Notes: generated by a model not told the origin, from the sequence alone. DNA of 64,000 bases from Megalonaias nervosa (GCA_016617855.1 JAECUM010096237.1:30048-94047), one strand, 5' to 3'. Counted from the first letter of the stretch, positions 37,906 to 50,949 are shown. Made by a program: numbers and translations.

Positions 37906-38259
37906 TCTGTTCCAACAAATGTATCATGACTGATACATGCTTCTTTTAACTCTTCTCGAGATATGAATGTACTGGGTTTGACAGCAGATCAGCACAATCC
38001 TGGCAATACAGTGATGAGCATAAGTCATGCAGAAAATACAGTAACAGCTAGTGTTAGGAAGACGATTTTCTAAATACAAGTAAACATATAATCCACTAAG
38101 ATAAATTATTAGAATGACAAATTCTTAAAAGGTATTAAAAAAAATATAAAAGTAAAAAAGAACAAAATCATTGCAAAGGGTCAAAACTTCTCATTAAACC
38201 ATTTAGGTGTATAATAAAAAAATCTCCTAATCTGTGCCACATAAAATAACTCATTGACT

Positions 38260-38720
38260 AAAGGGCGTAGATACCAATAAGTTGATTTTCCAAGACTCTT
38301 CAAGAAGTTTATAAGGACTTCCAAAAATTTTCATTTATTTTGTTTCTCATGAAAATTACACTTTTTCCTCTGTATGTTACCAGTACTTTGTTTATCACTA
38401 CATGAAAAGATACAAAAGTAAAAGAAAAAACAAAGCATACCATAACAGCAAAGGGATACTACTCTGTTTGGTGACCACCTGTCTTGTGTGTCATTTGATC
38501 ACATTTCATTTCATTAATTATTATTTTTGGAAAATAAATCAATCAAAACTTGTGTATTTAATATTGATATACATATTAGTTTTTGCGTGTAAATTTTTAT
38601 ATTATCCTGGTTAAATTCAAGGAGTCTGGGAAACATTCAACAGACTCGAGGACTTTTCAAAGATAATATCAACTTTTTGAAGACATAATGAGGTTTTGAA
38701 GCCAGGTCTTAAATTCAAGG
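38260..38720. repeat. Dispersed repeat, pair with 49.32-49.69 kb
   Basis: GGACTTCCAAAAATTTT, CTCTGTATGTTAC, ACTTTGTTTATCACTACAT, ACAGCAAAGGG and later TTCAACAGACTCGAGGACTTT align in order with 49.33-49.66 kb. No terminal structure seen. Confidence 0.62.
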
Positions 38721-39305
38721 ATTATTCAAGGTTGTACAAAACATGGTGGAAGTCATTACACTTAACAAGAATGTGCTCACAATAACCTGAGGTACAATTT
38801 CATGAGCTTGGCAGGCTTCATTACTTGATATTTGCTGCATAGGCATATTCAGAAAAATTTAAGTATTTTTCAGAACTCTCATTAGGCCATTGACAGCGCA
38901 ATTTCTGGACCCTCCAGAAATTAAGCTCCTAACTGGAAAACTGGGAATTCGTTAGTGGCTGTCAATCACTGCAGTCAAGGAAAATCAATAAAATTTTACA
39001 GTCAAACTTACTTTAATTATTACCCTTTTTGCTTCATATAAATTTTCAGTTTTATCCTCACACTTAAATAATAAAAATTACTTCTAACCATGTAATTACA
39101 GTACCTTTTCTCTCCGACCAGGGCTTTTTTCCTTACCTTCAGGGGTGAAAATACATCCACAAAAATCACAATTTTTAAGGCTAGTTCTTGGCTAGTTCTT
39201 ATAAGTCAGAGGATGCACTGCCTAAGAATTTGGGAGATCCAAGACTAACATGTGATGGTCTCGGATGCAATGAAGATGCTTAAAAAGAGTGCTAATATTC
39301 AAGCA

Positions 39306-39337
<32 letters not shown>
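39306..39337. repeat. (CA)n microsatellite
   Basis: About 15 CA units between GCATCA and TATAAAG. Confidence 0.95.
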
Positions 39338-39340
<3 letters not shown>

Positions 39341-39975
39341 AAGAAAGATCTCTGCCACAATTTGCTAACTGATGACAAAACTTGTGTTTTACTGTAACAG
39401 ACCTCATTGGACTCTATATCACAGTAAAACTGCAAAGAAGATGATTTACAAATCTGTCAAGAAAATAATAACCAAGGAAGGTGTCAGTTTTTATTGCTAA
39501 CAAAACCACTGAGGTAATGCTATGATATGGTTTTGTAATGTTAAACCAACAACAAATACACTATTCTAAAGCTTCTTAATTGGTGTTAAAACCTGATCAT
39601 CTTAGGACAGGATCAAGCCCAGATATCTCATATTGCAAATAATTGCTTTCTCAGTGATGATAACGCATTTATTCAAAATACTTCAGTAGCTGTTAAGTTT
39701 AAACTGAATGAAACTTCAAAAAGCACTAATAAAATCTGTCATGTTTTGGGCACATAACAGTCACTAAATATCGACAGCAAAAACCCAGATATCTGCCACC
39801 ATGTAATTAACAGACCAATCAGGATCTATCTGTATACTTACAAGAGATCCCTACATGTCATGTCTGCCTATTATTTAGCCAAGTCATAACATAAAATCTA
39901 CCAAGGTGTCTGCTTCCTTCAAAAATGGGCTCAGTTAAAATCTCAAATGAAACAGACTGCCTAGATCCATCTCCA

Positions 39976-42283
39976 AAATAACATGATACAGCCCTGGGTC
40001 TATATTGGTCAGTTAAATACATGTTACAAATATAACATGATTGTAAAGGGGGGGGGGGAGACGCGTCATGTGGATGTGTTGTGTGTGCCCCTCTGTTAAT
40101 TGATTTGGCGATCATTATCTAGAGGATGACCTCCCTCGATGTTATTGCCCAGTGTGAATAGATAGATAGAACATTGACAGAGAACTGAGCAAGACTATTG
40201 AGAAGAAATAAACAAATACTAGCCCCCTTAAACAATAAAAGTAAAATAAATTTAATTAATTAATACATTAACTAAAATTGCAATTACAATCCAACCGATT
40301 TACATTAATGGAATTTAATAGCAGTGTTCAATTTACGGATTCATTCATCATAGTAATGAGTGGTGAAAAGAGTACAATGTCCACGCCTGACTTGCATCAC
40401 CTGGCATCATTCTCTCTTGACTTCGCGTATTCGTCTACGCGTGTATGCTTGGTCCTTTCTCTGACCCTTGCTATTCCATACTCTTTATTTGCGGTCTTCC
40501 CTCTTGGACTGTCCTCATCAGGTTTCTCGGGAAGAATATAGAAAGCTGTTCCCTTAAATGACAAGATTACAACTAAAGCTATATATGTTCACCACCTATC
40601 CGCATATATAAAATTCTCTTACTTCCATTATTCAGAGACGTAAATAGCTATCCACACTGCATAAATTCTGACATAACGTGACCTTAACAATTAACGGTCC
40701 TTACAAATTTACTGTATTTGAGGTAAGGTACAATCGTTATCTATAGTTACAAATGACCATTGTAATATACCAAGTCTGACCTTAATTAAACAGTTCATCA
40801 TCCCTGTTCCATGCGGCAATTGACTAGAAATTACAACATGCCCTGTGTACAAATGATGCTGCCATATATATCAACATACATTACTATACGTCTTCTTACA
40901 GCTGGCTAGTCATTCTGCTCAATAAGATAAATGCTCGATTACTATTGCATAAGATTCACTAAATTCTAGGTTACAGTAACCAATAACCTGCAAGATCATT
41001 TGAGCATTACAAAATCATATATAAATATGCAATTATCATTAACTCACAATAAACAGTATCATCCTACAGACAAAGGAAATTCATTCATATAACCACAAGA
41101 AATTCTACACATTGAATATTTGGATTACATCAAAATCCGTCAATTCTATCAATGAACTAATAACTGTTAAATTAAAGAATTAAATTGCATAATACTCTAA
41201 CATATCAACAGAGTCCTATGAAACTGAATAAACGATACAAGCATGGATCATAAGCATATCAACCACATTTGCATAAAACCAAACAAACAAAATAGAAAAT
41301 TACATGGAAATTAAAATTGCGTACCTTAATGCTGTTTCTTTTCCACACAATCGTGCATCCTAGCACTATAGCCTGTCTTTTCCTTTCAAGACAGCTATCT
41401 GGCCTCTCTACTTTGTTAACGAGGGAAAACTCTATTCTTGGGTTTTTCCACCGGAGTCTCAAATTCGACCTCTCGCAAGCAAAACTGGACTAAAGAATTC
41501 TAAGCCAAGTCGCTACCTTAAATTCAGATTACTTCCAAAGTGTACGCCTTATTTTAACTGACCAATCGAAAGCAACTGTTCCTAAATTTTCCCCAAAATA
41601 ATCATGTCTTTCATCAGTTTCTGACAGCCTAGGATATGATGCAATTAGCTTTACTGTGAAGATCAATTATTTGACATAAGGTCCTTCACAAACAGATACA
41701 GCGGTAATTCTAATGTACTCTCTGCCAATATACCATTACACTAACTGGGTCAATTCCACTGAAGCTTAAACATAGGCCCTTTTATGTTTCACAGATGAAA
41801 CAAGGGAAATATCAAAGTGAACTTTCTCAAAGGCCTTTCTGGCTTGACTATGATAAAATTTTAATAAACAATTTATTCAACTTTAGGGTCCAGTACTTCT
41901 TCAAAATTCAACACATTACAATGATACAAACCTGGGTCTATATTGGTCAGTTAAGTAATTGTTACAAAAATAACATGATACAGACCTGGGTCTATATTGG
42001 TCAGTTAAGTACATGTTACAAATATAACATGATACAAACCTGGGTCTATATTGGTCAGTTAAGTAATTGTTATGAGAATAACAAACCTGGGTCTATATTG
42101 GTCAGTTAAGTAATTGTTACAAAAATAGCATGATACAAACCTGGGTCTATATTGGTCAGTTAAGTACATGTTACAAAAATAACATGATACAGACCTGGGT
42201 CTATATTGGTCAGTTAAGTACATGTTACAAAAATAACATGATACAGACCTGGGTCTATATTGGTCAGTTAAGTACATGTTAAA
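39976..42283. repeat. 54-bp minisatellite, interrupted by the 1.88-kb insertion
   Basis: Unit: AACATGATACAGACCTGGG followed by TCTATATTGGTCAGTTAAG and a TACATGTTACAAAAAT-like end, 54 bp. About 1.3 units lie left of the insertion (39976-40041) and about 6.6 units right of it (41921-42283), including one shortened unit near 42070. Units differ by a few substitutions (AATTGTT versus ACATGTT). Confidence 0.9.
40042..41920. mobile_element. 1.88-kb TGT...ACA insertion with 5-bp target duplication (solo-LTR candidate)
   Basis: The segment begins TGTAAAGGGG and ends AACACATTACA, giving the TG...CA ends and short TGTAA/TTACA inversion typical of LTRs. It is flanked on both sides by ATGAT (40037-40041 and 41921-41925). 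Removing the segment and one ATGAT restores an intact 54-bp minisatellite unit (AACATGATACAAACCTGGG), so the insertion boundary is directly demonstrable. No gag/pol coding and no second internal LTR copy were seen, so a solo LTR is the simplest reading. A long G run (40048-40058) and a CpG-rich patch (about 40380-40450) lie inside. A non-autonomous element of another class with 5-bp duplications is the alternative. Confidence 0.72.
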
Positions 42284-42429
42284 AAAAAAATCAATATGGT
42301 GTAAGATGTCTGAAATATATTAATATATTGTGATTTTAGCTTAAAGGTAAATTTTCTTTCAGCCACACTTAAAGCCTGTTTGTGACATCACATGCTCTGG
42401 TTTGGGTTTTTATTTTTCTTTGATTTTAT

Positions 42430-42604
42430 TGCCACTTTTAACACATTATTGGCTATATCATGCTGAGGAAAAGGGAGCTAAGTGCATTTCCCAAAGACAC
42501 ACAGGCAGCCAATCCAGGCTGGCTTGGGCATGTATCAAACCTGCAACCTTGAATTACGAGTCCATCCGACATTCCACAAACTTAGCTACTGTGGCTCCCT
42601 GCAT
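42430..42604 (-). mobile_element. SINE family C copy
   Basis: The minus strand begins GGAGCCACAGTAGCTAAG, has GGTTGCAGGTTTGATAC (B-box-like), then CAGCCTGGATTGGCTGCC and GTGTGTCTTTGGGAAATGCA, ending near 42430. Confidence 0.7.
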
Positions 42605-43282
42605 CAGTTTGTTTACAATGACTACTTGCTTAGTTTAAACTCATCATTATGATATGTCCATGCTAAATATAAGAAACTGCTTACCTGATAGGCATTTTTA
42701 ATTAATGCTAAAGCTAAAACAGGAACAAATGCTTTTAATTTTTTGCCCAAATAAAGCATGATTAATTCTTTTTCAAGTGACTTCCAGCAACTACTTTCAT
42801 TCTGGTTAGAAATCATCACCTATTTAAGTCCTTGTTGTCAAAAAGGACTCCGCTGAATTAACAGCAAACCTAATTTGAGGTTTAGTTGGTTAACTTTTTA
42901 TTTCACTCCAACAACTGTAGTGCACAACAGCACTACAATAAACACAAACCAAGACTGCGATGCAACAAACCACACAAAAATACTTGGATGTTTTCATATG
43001 ATTCATTTTTTTTTTTTCACCTATGCAATATGGTCAGTGCTGAACACATAAAGATATGCAGAAGTTTCAGAAGTTTAGACTAAAATATCACCATATGCAT
43101 TCATGTTTTTATTTCAACTTCAATTTCTGTTTACAAAATTAATACTCTCAAATAAGAGTTAACATTTTCATGGACCTTCCTTTCAAGGACAAAACAGATG
43201 TGAAAATGAAAATGAAAAATCTGTTAAACAGATCAAACACAGAAATTATACCACATGAGATCATGTGATCCAGTCTGATACC

Positions 43283-43493
43283 TACCATATATACTCATAT
43301 ATAAGCAAAGTCCATTTGCAAAAACCATAAACCCTGATCTGCCATTGCATAATGTGCCAGCAAATCAGGGTTTATGCTGTTTGTTCTGCTGATTACTTCT
43401 AAAAAACTGTATAAACCTTGATCTGCATTACCTGATGGCATATGATTGTGCAGTTTGCAATCAGACTCTTCTTACAAATGAGTACATATGATA
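43283..43493. mobile_element. TA-flanked MITE family, copy 6
   Basis: TA-CCATATATACTCATATATA at the left; interior CCTGATCTGCCATTGCATAA and CAGCAAATCAGGGTTTATGC; right end ACAAATGAGTACATATGA is degenerate. Confidence 0.78.
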
Positions 43494-44283
43494 ATTTAAT
43501 ACGAATGACATTTTTTAATGTGCACCTGTTCTTCTGTTTAAATTCTGCTTATTTCTTCATATATTTTACTTCTGCCAAACTCATTTCCCCTTCCCTCCAA
43601 AAACAAACAATGCCCAACATTATGAAAAAAAACAAAAATAAGGACATCTTATGTGATACCAACTACTTGAAAATTCTCCAAAATGTTATCTCTCTATAAT
43701 TTTAAACAAAATTGAAACCGGCTTCAATTTAACATAAGAATTATTTACTTTCATCTTTAAATGAAATCCTAAAAATTAGATGGGTTTGTTATAAATTCAT
43801 AAGATCTGAAATGAATCAATAAATTAGTATTCTCCGGTAAATACAATAAGCCTCTATGTTTGAAAAACAGATCATTTAGTATAAACATTGAAAAGGGCAA
43901 TCTTCAGTTGGGGAACATTAAACAATCCCCTGGAGTCACGAAAAACTAATTTATCAACTTTGAATCTGAGAGGGAAGGCTCAAGAAAGCATAAAATTAAG
44001 TATTTTATCTCATTCAGCCATAAATGTTTTTTTTTTAAAATTACATCATCACATTTTAGTCCAAGAACACAGCTGCAATTCCACTTACGAAATAAGTATA
44101 ACTGACATAAAAATTTGTGCTTGGTTACCCAGTCTTTACCATGATAAACTGTCAATCTTGGTGAACAGGGTCTGCAGTCGGGACTATAATTTGTATCAAA
44201 AAGAAGCTCTAGAACCATGAATCGTGTATTCTTCTTGAATGAAATGCTTTAAATAAACTAAAATGATGCAAAAAATATCCATT

Positions 44284-44340
44284 TGCTGCCAATGGTTACA
44301 GCCTGTGTTGGCTGCTTTGGTGTGTCTCTAGGTAAGTTGA
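44284..44340 (+). mobile_element. SINE family C fragment
   Basis: CAGCCTGTGTTGGCTGCTTT then GGTGTGTCTCTAGG, the conserved family C body block only; the head is not recognisable. Confidence 0.5.
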
Positions 44341-44689
44341 TGTCTTCCACTGCCTTTCATTTGTGGATGTATCAATAATCACTAAACAAACATAAATTGC
44401 TCTTTGTTTTTAAAATTAAATACAATAAACGCTGGCTAAACAACACATTTTATTTTATTACATGTACATCTCCCATCCAAAAAACATTTTCTTACATCAA
44501 GGGATACAGTTTTGTGGCAGATATCTGGTCAATTATATGTACAGTGATCATTCCTGAAATGGACTAGGTGAGGTCCAATGATCTCAAACAGATCAAAAAG
44601 TAGGGTCATTTTTGGAAACACTGGGGTCACAAAAAACCTTAGCTGTTTCTAGTTTATTGAATAAATTCAAAAACAATTGAGTACATGCC

Positions 44690-45110
44690 TGCCCTGCCAC
44701 AGGTCCTCTATATCATGCCCTGCCACTGGCCTTCCATATCATGCCCTGCCACATTCCTTCTATGTCATGCCCTGGCACAGGCCTTCTGTAGCATGCCCTG
44801 CCACATGCCTTCTATATCATGCCCTGCCAGAGGCCTTCTATATTATGCCTTGCCATATGCCTTCTGTATCATGCCCTGCCACAGGCCTTCTATATTATGC
44901 CTTGCCACTGGCCTTCTTTATCATGCCCTGCCACAGGCCTTCTATATCATGCCCTGCCACTGGCATTCCATATCATGCCCTGCCACAGGCCTTCTATATC
45001 ATGCCCTACCACAGGCCTTCTATATCAAGCCTTGCCACAGGCCTTCTGTATCATGCCCTGCCACATGACTTCTACATTATGCCATACCACTAGCCTTCTA
45101 TATCGAAGTT
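44690..45110. repeat. 26-bp minisatellite, about 16 units
   Basis: Unit ATGCCCTGCCACAGGCCTTC-TATATC, 26 bp, more GC-rich than the surroundings. Because 26 is not a multiple of three and the unit lacks stops on the plus strand, all three plus frames are open; this explains three overlapping reading frames of 98-138 codons, which I do not regard as genes. Confidence 0.93.
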
Positions 45111-45282
45111 TTTAAAAATAAAATTTGTATCCTTGAATAACCCTTTGTCTGTAGAATTTATGTTAGACACATGACTCTACATGTTTTCCTCATTGTATAT
45201 ATTTCAGATAAAATGTGTGCAGTGTTTATGCTCAAGATTGTATCTTTCACTTCTTTTTGTTTTCTATGATCTTTGACGTTGT

Positions 45283-45412
45283 TGTTGTTGTTGTTGTTGT
45301 AGGGTTTAACGCCATTTTTCAGCACAAGATAGGCTATACATGGTGGCCAGTATTAATGGTGGAGGAAGAACCCTGGAAAACTCCAGGAAGAACCACCAAC
45401 CTCTTTGACATT
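45283..45412 (-). mobile_element. SINE family B, minus-strand 3' part with (AAC)n tail
   Basis: On the minus strand: GGTGGTTCTTCCTGGAGTTT, TTCTTCCTCCACCATTAATA, TAGCCTATCTTGTGCTGAAA, then GTTAAACCCT and (ACA)n at 45300-45283. The tail trinucleotide run is the likely retroposition tail. Confidence 0.75.
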
Positions 45413-45846
45413 GTGTTCTCAATTTGTGTCCCAGATGATTAAACTCAACAAGACATTTATGTCAGCCAATAAAATTTATCTTATGTTTTTGTTTGGAAAT
45501 GACTGCAATCTAGTCAGTAAACCAGCTTGTGCTGCCCTTGATTCTGTCATTCTAAAATGTATGCAATGAACTTTCATCTTTATTTTCTGGGTTCTTTTGT
45601 ATGCACCATCTGGGTGCTATTAAGGCAACTTTGCCCAAGATGAAAATAAGGGTCAATGGTGCAGCCGCTGCAGCCTCAAAAGAACAAAGTATGTTCTTGA
45701 TTGTTGCTTCCTTATAAAAAGACTGTTGAAAACATCATTTTTTTAAACAGATTCATCACTGCACAATTGTGCATTAAAACTGCAATGTCACAAATTCTGA
45801 AAGGAAACCTCACAAATTGTTATATTACATTTGTTATGCTTTAGCA

Positions 45847-46113
45847 GTGTGTGTGTGTGTGTGTATGTGTGTTTGATTTAGATTTTTAATGTAGCTTTAA
45901 CAATTTTTTAGTCATATCGCTAAGATGTCTGCAGTGTGACAGTTTATAGTGATGTCTAGCACTGGGGCATCATGCCACAGACATGTGGCATGATGTTCCA
46001 CTATCCTGACACCAGGCTGACCAGTCCTAACACTAACCTCTAATGCTAAGCGCCAAGCGAGGTAGCTGTTAGTACCATTTTTTAAAGTCTTTTGTATGAC
46101 TCGGCCGGGTCTA
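45847..46113 (-). mobile_element. SINE family A, 5'-truncated minus-strand copy
   Basis: Begins with a (TG)n tail at 45847-45873 and covers the full body (GTCTAGCACTGGGGCATCAT; CTAAGCGCCAAGCGAGGTAG), stopping inside the B-box region (TCGGCCGGGTCTAAC). Confidence 0.78.
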
Positions 46114-46427
46114 ACAAGTCACTGTGATGGCAGCCATTGTTTTTCTGACTGCTTATGTGATCATACTTATTTCTCTTCCAAACTCATCGCCATCGTCATT
46201 TGAACACGTACATCAGACAGTACTGTAATGTTAGTTGCACATGACTTCAGATGAGTGACTTTAATCCAAACAGAATAATATTTTAATTCAACAGAATCAA
46301 TCTATATCCCTTTTTTATGTATTAAATTCTTTTGAAGGCAGGTCAGTGAATACCTTATCTATAGTTACAGATCTTGTTAAATGGAAACTCTAAGGAAAGT
46401 CTGCAATTCAAATTTGATCACAATTAT

Positions 46428-47400
46428 ATAAGTATGCAGTCCACTGCAAGATCATGTAAATGACATCTAAATCGCTACTATAGAAGTATGCACTCCACTG
46501 CAACATGCTGTAAATGACATCTAAATCGCTACTATAAAAGTACATGTATGCAGTCCACTGCAAGATCATGTAAATGACATCTAAATCACTACTATAGAAG
46601 TACATGTATGCAGTCCACTGCAAGATCATGTAAATGACATCTAAATCACTACTGTAGAAGTACATGTATGCAGTCCACTGCAAGATCATGTAAATGACAT
46701 CTAAATCGCTACTATAGAAGTATGCAGTCCACTGCAAGATCATGTAAATGACATCTAAATCGCTACTATAGAAGTACATGTATGCAGTCCACTGCAAGAT
46801 GATGTAAATGACATCTAAATCGCTACTATAGAAGTATGCACTCCACTGCAAGATGATGTAAATGACATCTAAATCACTACTATAGAAGTACATGTATGCA
46901 GTCCACTGCAAGATCATGTAAATGACATCTAAATCGCTACTACAGAAGTATGCAGTCCACTGCAAGATCATGTAAATGACATCTAAATAACTACTATAGA
47001 AGTATGCAGTCCACTGCAAGATCATGTAAATGACATCTAAATCGCTACTATAGAAGTACATGTATGCAGTCCACTGCAAGATGATGTAAATGACATCTAA
47101 ATCGCTACTATAGAAGTATGCACTCCACTGCAAGATGATGTAAATGACATCTAAATCACTACTATAGAAGTACATGTATGCAGTCCACTGCAAGATCATG
47201 TAAATGACATCTAAATCGCTACTACAGAAGTATGCAGTCCACTGCAAGATCATGTAAATGACATCTAAATCGCTACTATAGAAGTATGCAGTCCACTGCA
47301 AGATCATGTAAATGACATCTAAATCACTACCAGAAGTATGCAGTCCACTGCAAGATGATGTAAATGACATCTAAATCACAACTATAGAAGTATGCAGTGC
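46428..47400. repeat. 54/60-bp minisatellite with higher-order structure
   Basis: Units of 54 bp (ATGCAGTCCACTGCAAGATC-ATGTAAATGACATCTAAATC-GCTACTATAGAAGT) alternate with 60-bp units that add TACATG. About 17 units. A five-unit block (60+54+60+54+54 = 282 bp) is duplicated: CACTCCACTGCAAGATGATG occurs at 46839 and 47121. Both unit lengths are multiples of three, so a 320-codon minus-strand frame (47370-46408) stays open; its peptide repeat is DLDVIYMILQWTAY. Confidence 0.93.
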
Positions 47401-47547
47401 ATTGCATGATGATGTCAACGACAGACTGAAAATCACAAGTACAGAGGTATGCAGTCCATTGCAAGAGCAAAATCACAAAATTAGTTTCTGAATACTTTCA
47501 TATGCAATATCAATGAATACTGCTTGCTACTTTAAAGAAAGTGGAAT

Positions 47548-47740
47548 CACCATATCTACTCACTTATAAGTCCACAAGCAAACTGCACAGACCCAGAGAT
47601 CTGCCATCCCATAATGTGCCAGCAGATGTGGGTCTATATAGTTTCTTGGGACTAATCAGTAGAACAAATACAGACCATGATCGGCAATATCAGTCTGTTA
47701 TTTGCACTTGGATCTGACTTGTACACATGTAAAATTGGTC
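47548..47740. mobile_element. TA-flanked MITE family, copy 7
   Basis: Left ACCATATCTACTCACTTAT, interior AGATCTGCCATCCCATAATG, right GATCTGACTTGTACACATG. The terminal few bases at the right are eroded. Confidence 0.72.
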
Positions 47741-49319
47741 ATTCAACCAACAATGTGTGATAATACTAACTGACAAATCTGCTCATTAATTACAGAATAA
47801 AGAAAACATTTCCATAAAGAAGGAAGATGAATTGTTTAGGCAAGTCAAGCATCAGCAAAATTGGAAATGAATCAAATGAAATGGAAAAGAATTAATGAAC
47901 CTATCAATATTTTATGAAACTGCAGTTTTGCTTAAGCTGAGAGCCCAGTTCCAGAACCCACTGTTTCAGAAGCCATTAAAACTAGTCTCAGTGAGTGCCA
48001 TTTTAATATCTCACATTCAACAATGACTCCAAAAACAACTAAAGCCACTGCCCGCTGGTTGTCCCCAGTCAATAAACACATTTCTCCACATTCAATTATT
48101 AAACAGAATTGATGTTCTAATAAAATCTCCATTAACCAAGTATCCAGTCAAAGTGACCCCTCAAGCTGCCTCTTTATTGCCCAGTTTTTCTCTATTCATT
48201 GCCTAAGATTAAAATCTTAAAAGGATACATTTGTAATGGTCACACTATGGGGGTTTACTGTGGAATCTCTGTAGAATAATAAATGCACATGCCACAATAC
48301 TATTTTTTAAAATCCAGTTCAAACTAATTTTTCAGCTCAAGTGGTGCCAGCATTTTAAATTTTCTAGGCAATAAACATATAAACTGCAGATTCAATAACT
48401 GACACCAATAACTGGTGATACCAATAACAACTGTATGTACAATTTACATGGTCTATTTTAGAACTATGTTTTATTTTTCTTGCAAAGTCGCGTTTGTTTA
48501 TCTCAACAAGATCCTACCTCTGTAATATGAATAACAGATACATGAAATGGGACCGTTAAATGCCTATATTTTTGTGTTGCTATTTTGGAAAATCCAGTCA
48601 TTTTTACCCATCACATTTTTTATCATAACGTGTGGACAAAGTTGCTTTTTTCAGCCCTGTGTACAAAGATCCAAGTTACATTATGAAGTCAAAACTTTAT
48701 CAAACAAAGTGCTTTGATTTACCTGTCTGATTCACTTTAAACATACCTGGCAGAAATAACTGAAAATATTTCTGTAATGGTACTGAGCTACAGGGAACAA
48801 AGACAAATAATCCCATAGACCTTATCAACTATATCATCTTAATGGTTACAAATGGGACGGCACATCAAACCTCACTGGTTATTTTGTGGAGGCAAGAAAG
48901 CTCAGAAGAGCCAGTGTATTTCTTAAAAACATGGATGATTCATGACCACAATGGCAGAACTTTTTAATCTGCCTTTTTATCAACTAAAACATGTGATGGA
49001 GTTAGAAGTCAACCATGGATATTTACAAAAATATCAACTGCATTATTTAAATGTTCTTAAAGTTTCTTTCCACCTATTTTTGATGCTGATCAGGGTTTTC
49101 AAAGCACAAAGCATAAATGCATGTATGTGCACATAATAAAGACATCTGTCAAACCAAAAACTTATTATAAATTTTTTTAGATGACTCCAGCATATTTACA
49201 TGCTAAGGACTGCAATACCATGTATTAATTTATCATTATGGCCATGACATTTGATATTTTTGCAAGAGGTTAGAGTTTTGTAAGTACTTAATCTTGGTTC
49301 ATACAGCCCCCAAAGAGCT
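47741..49319. other. No feature recognised
   Basis: Ordinary AT-rich sequence; the minus frame at 47932-48132 has no recognisable domain. Confidence 0.55.
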
Positions 49320-49690
49320 GTTCTTTTAGGTCCAGGACTTCCAAAAGATTTTACGAATATTTTGTTCTCTGTATGTTACTTTGTTTATCACTACATAAAT
49401 CAGTACAAATGTACAACAACAACAACAACAACAACCAACAAAGAATCAGCATGACACTACAGCAAAAGGGTGCAACTCCATACTGTAACTACCAGTGTTA
49501 ATGCATCATGTTATCCACACAATTTTTGTTAAAAATTAAAAAGGAAAATACATAAGTAACAAAATTTCTGATATGTAAATTGAGAAAAATATTTATTCAG
49601 TTTTAATATTTGTATTCTCTGATAATCTCATGGAGTTTTTCAACAAATTCATGGACTCTTCAAGGATAAACTATGAATTCCATGCTACCT
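49320..49690. repeat. Dispersed repeat, pair with 38.26-38.72 kb; includes (CAA)n
   Basis: GGACTTCCAAAAGATTTTACG, CTCTGTATGTTACTTTG, TTTATCACTACATAAAT, ACAGCAAAAGGG and TTCAACAAATTCATGGACTC. A (CAA)8 tract at 49410-49433 is specific to this copy. Confidence 0.62.
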
Positions 49691-49970
49691 AATAAAGTCA
49701 GCTGACTCAAGCCAAGCTTTCAAAAAGCTTCTTAGTCAACATCTACAGAAACAATCATTTTAATAATTTTGTTTAATTCACAACTACTACTTTTACAACA
49801 TTGTCGTCATGTACTCACCAATGATTTACACATTTGCTACTAATATTTGTATGTATGAATCCTGTATGTACTCATCCTTCTAGTATTGTACATATTTTAT
49901 TGTAGCAGTAGATCAATTGTAAAGTTTTTAACACCATTTTTTGTCTAAAGACACCTCATCTTGTAAAATT

Positions 49971-50073
<103 letters not shown>

Positions 50074-50150
50074 GAGAGAGATCTGCACCATCATTGCAGA
50101 AGGCCTCATGAAGATTGTTCAGTTGACCAAATGAGCTTCTTTAAAGCCAT

Positions 50151-50153
50151 TAA

Positions 50154-50206
<53 letters not shown>
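50151..50206. repeat. (ATT)n microsatellite
   Basis: About 18 ATT units. Sequence to the left (TTAAAGCCATTAATATT) does not show the GCGCTATA hairpin seen at the LINE tail, so LINE origin is unproven. Confidence 0.95.
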
Positions 50207-50208
<2 letters not shown>

Positions 50209-50949
50209 CTAGTGAACTGGGGAAAAGATCTTACTTTGGTAACAGATGATTCATTTCTTGTAAGATCTTTCATTTGTGGTTTGTAGCATTCAAAGAACAA
50301 ACAAAATACGGTACCCCACATATGAAAATAAATTCAAAGCATGTACATTAAGTCAAGCCAAGAACTGACACTCGCCTTTTCAATGATATCTTCATATACA
50401 TCATTGCCATCAAGGGATTATATTCATGTTGCAATGAACTGATAAAGCAATAATGGTAGAAGAAAATGAATCAGCTTGAAGATAACATAACCAATATTTT
50501 ATAACTCAAGGCCAGCAATTACACACAATACTTATATATATATATATACTTATATTCTTTAACTGTTTTTAAATTTTTTGTCAACTTCAGATTTTACATC
50601 AGACATTTTGATCTAAAAAAAAAATGTTTAGTTTACATTTAAAGTAAATAACATCCGAGTTTTAATCATAGTTTCAAGAATGTTTATGAGAGAGTAAAAT
50701 ACGTCTATTATCTTGAGAAACATTTAAGTTTCAAATATGTGACAGGCACTGAATGTGTCATTAAAAAATTATGTTCTTTACACTTGTTACAAACAAGCAA
50801 GTTAGCAGGCATCCCTCACATGTTATAAATGCGTCACGGGAAAATTTCATTGGCTACTGGCACAAGCTGTCATGACTGTTACCAAGTAGTTACATTCTAG
50901 CTGGGAAGAACAATTCATAACCAATAAGTGGCAACTGGATTGATTGGAA

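Noticed and set aside
40278..40541. 87-codon frame inside the LTR-like insertion as a gene
   Set aside because: No retroelement protein motif; LTRs are non-coding and the frame is short.
43888..44220. 110-codon plus frame with a 90-codon minus frame opposite
   Set aside because: Neither shows family motifs; overlapping open frames on both strands at this length occur by chance.
44677..45115. Three overlapping plus-strand reading frames as repeat proteins
   Set aside because: They are the 26-bp minisatellite read in three phases.
46408..47370. 320-codon minus-strand reading frame as a gene
   Set aside because: It is the 54/60-bp minisatellite read in a frame kept open because unit lengths are multiples of three; no domain, splice or codon evidence.
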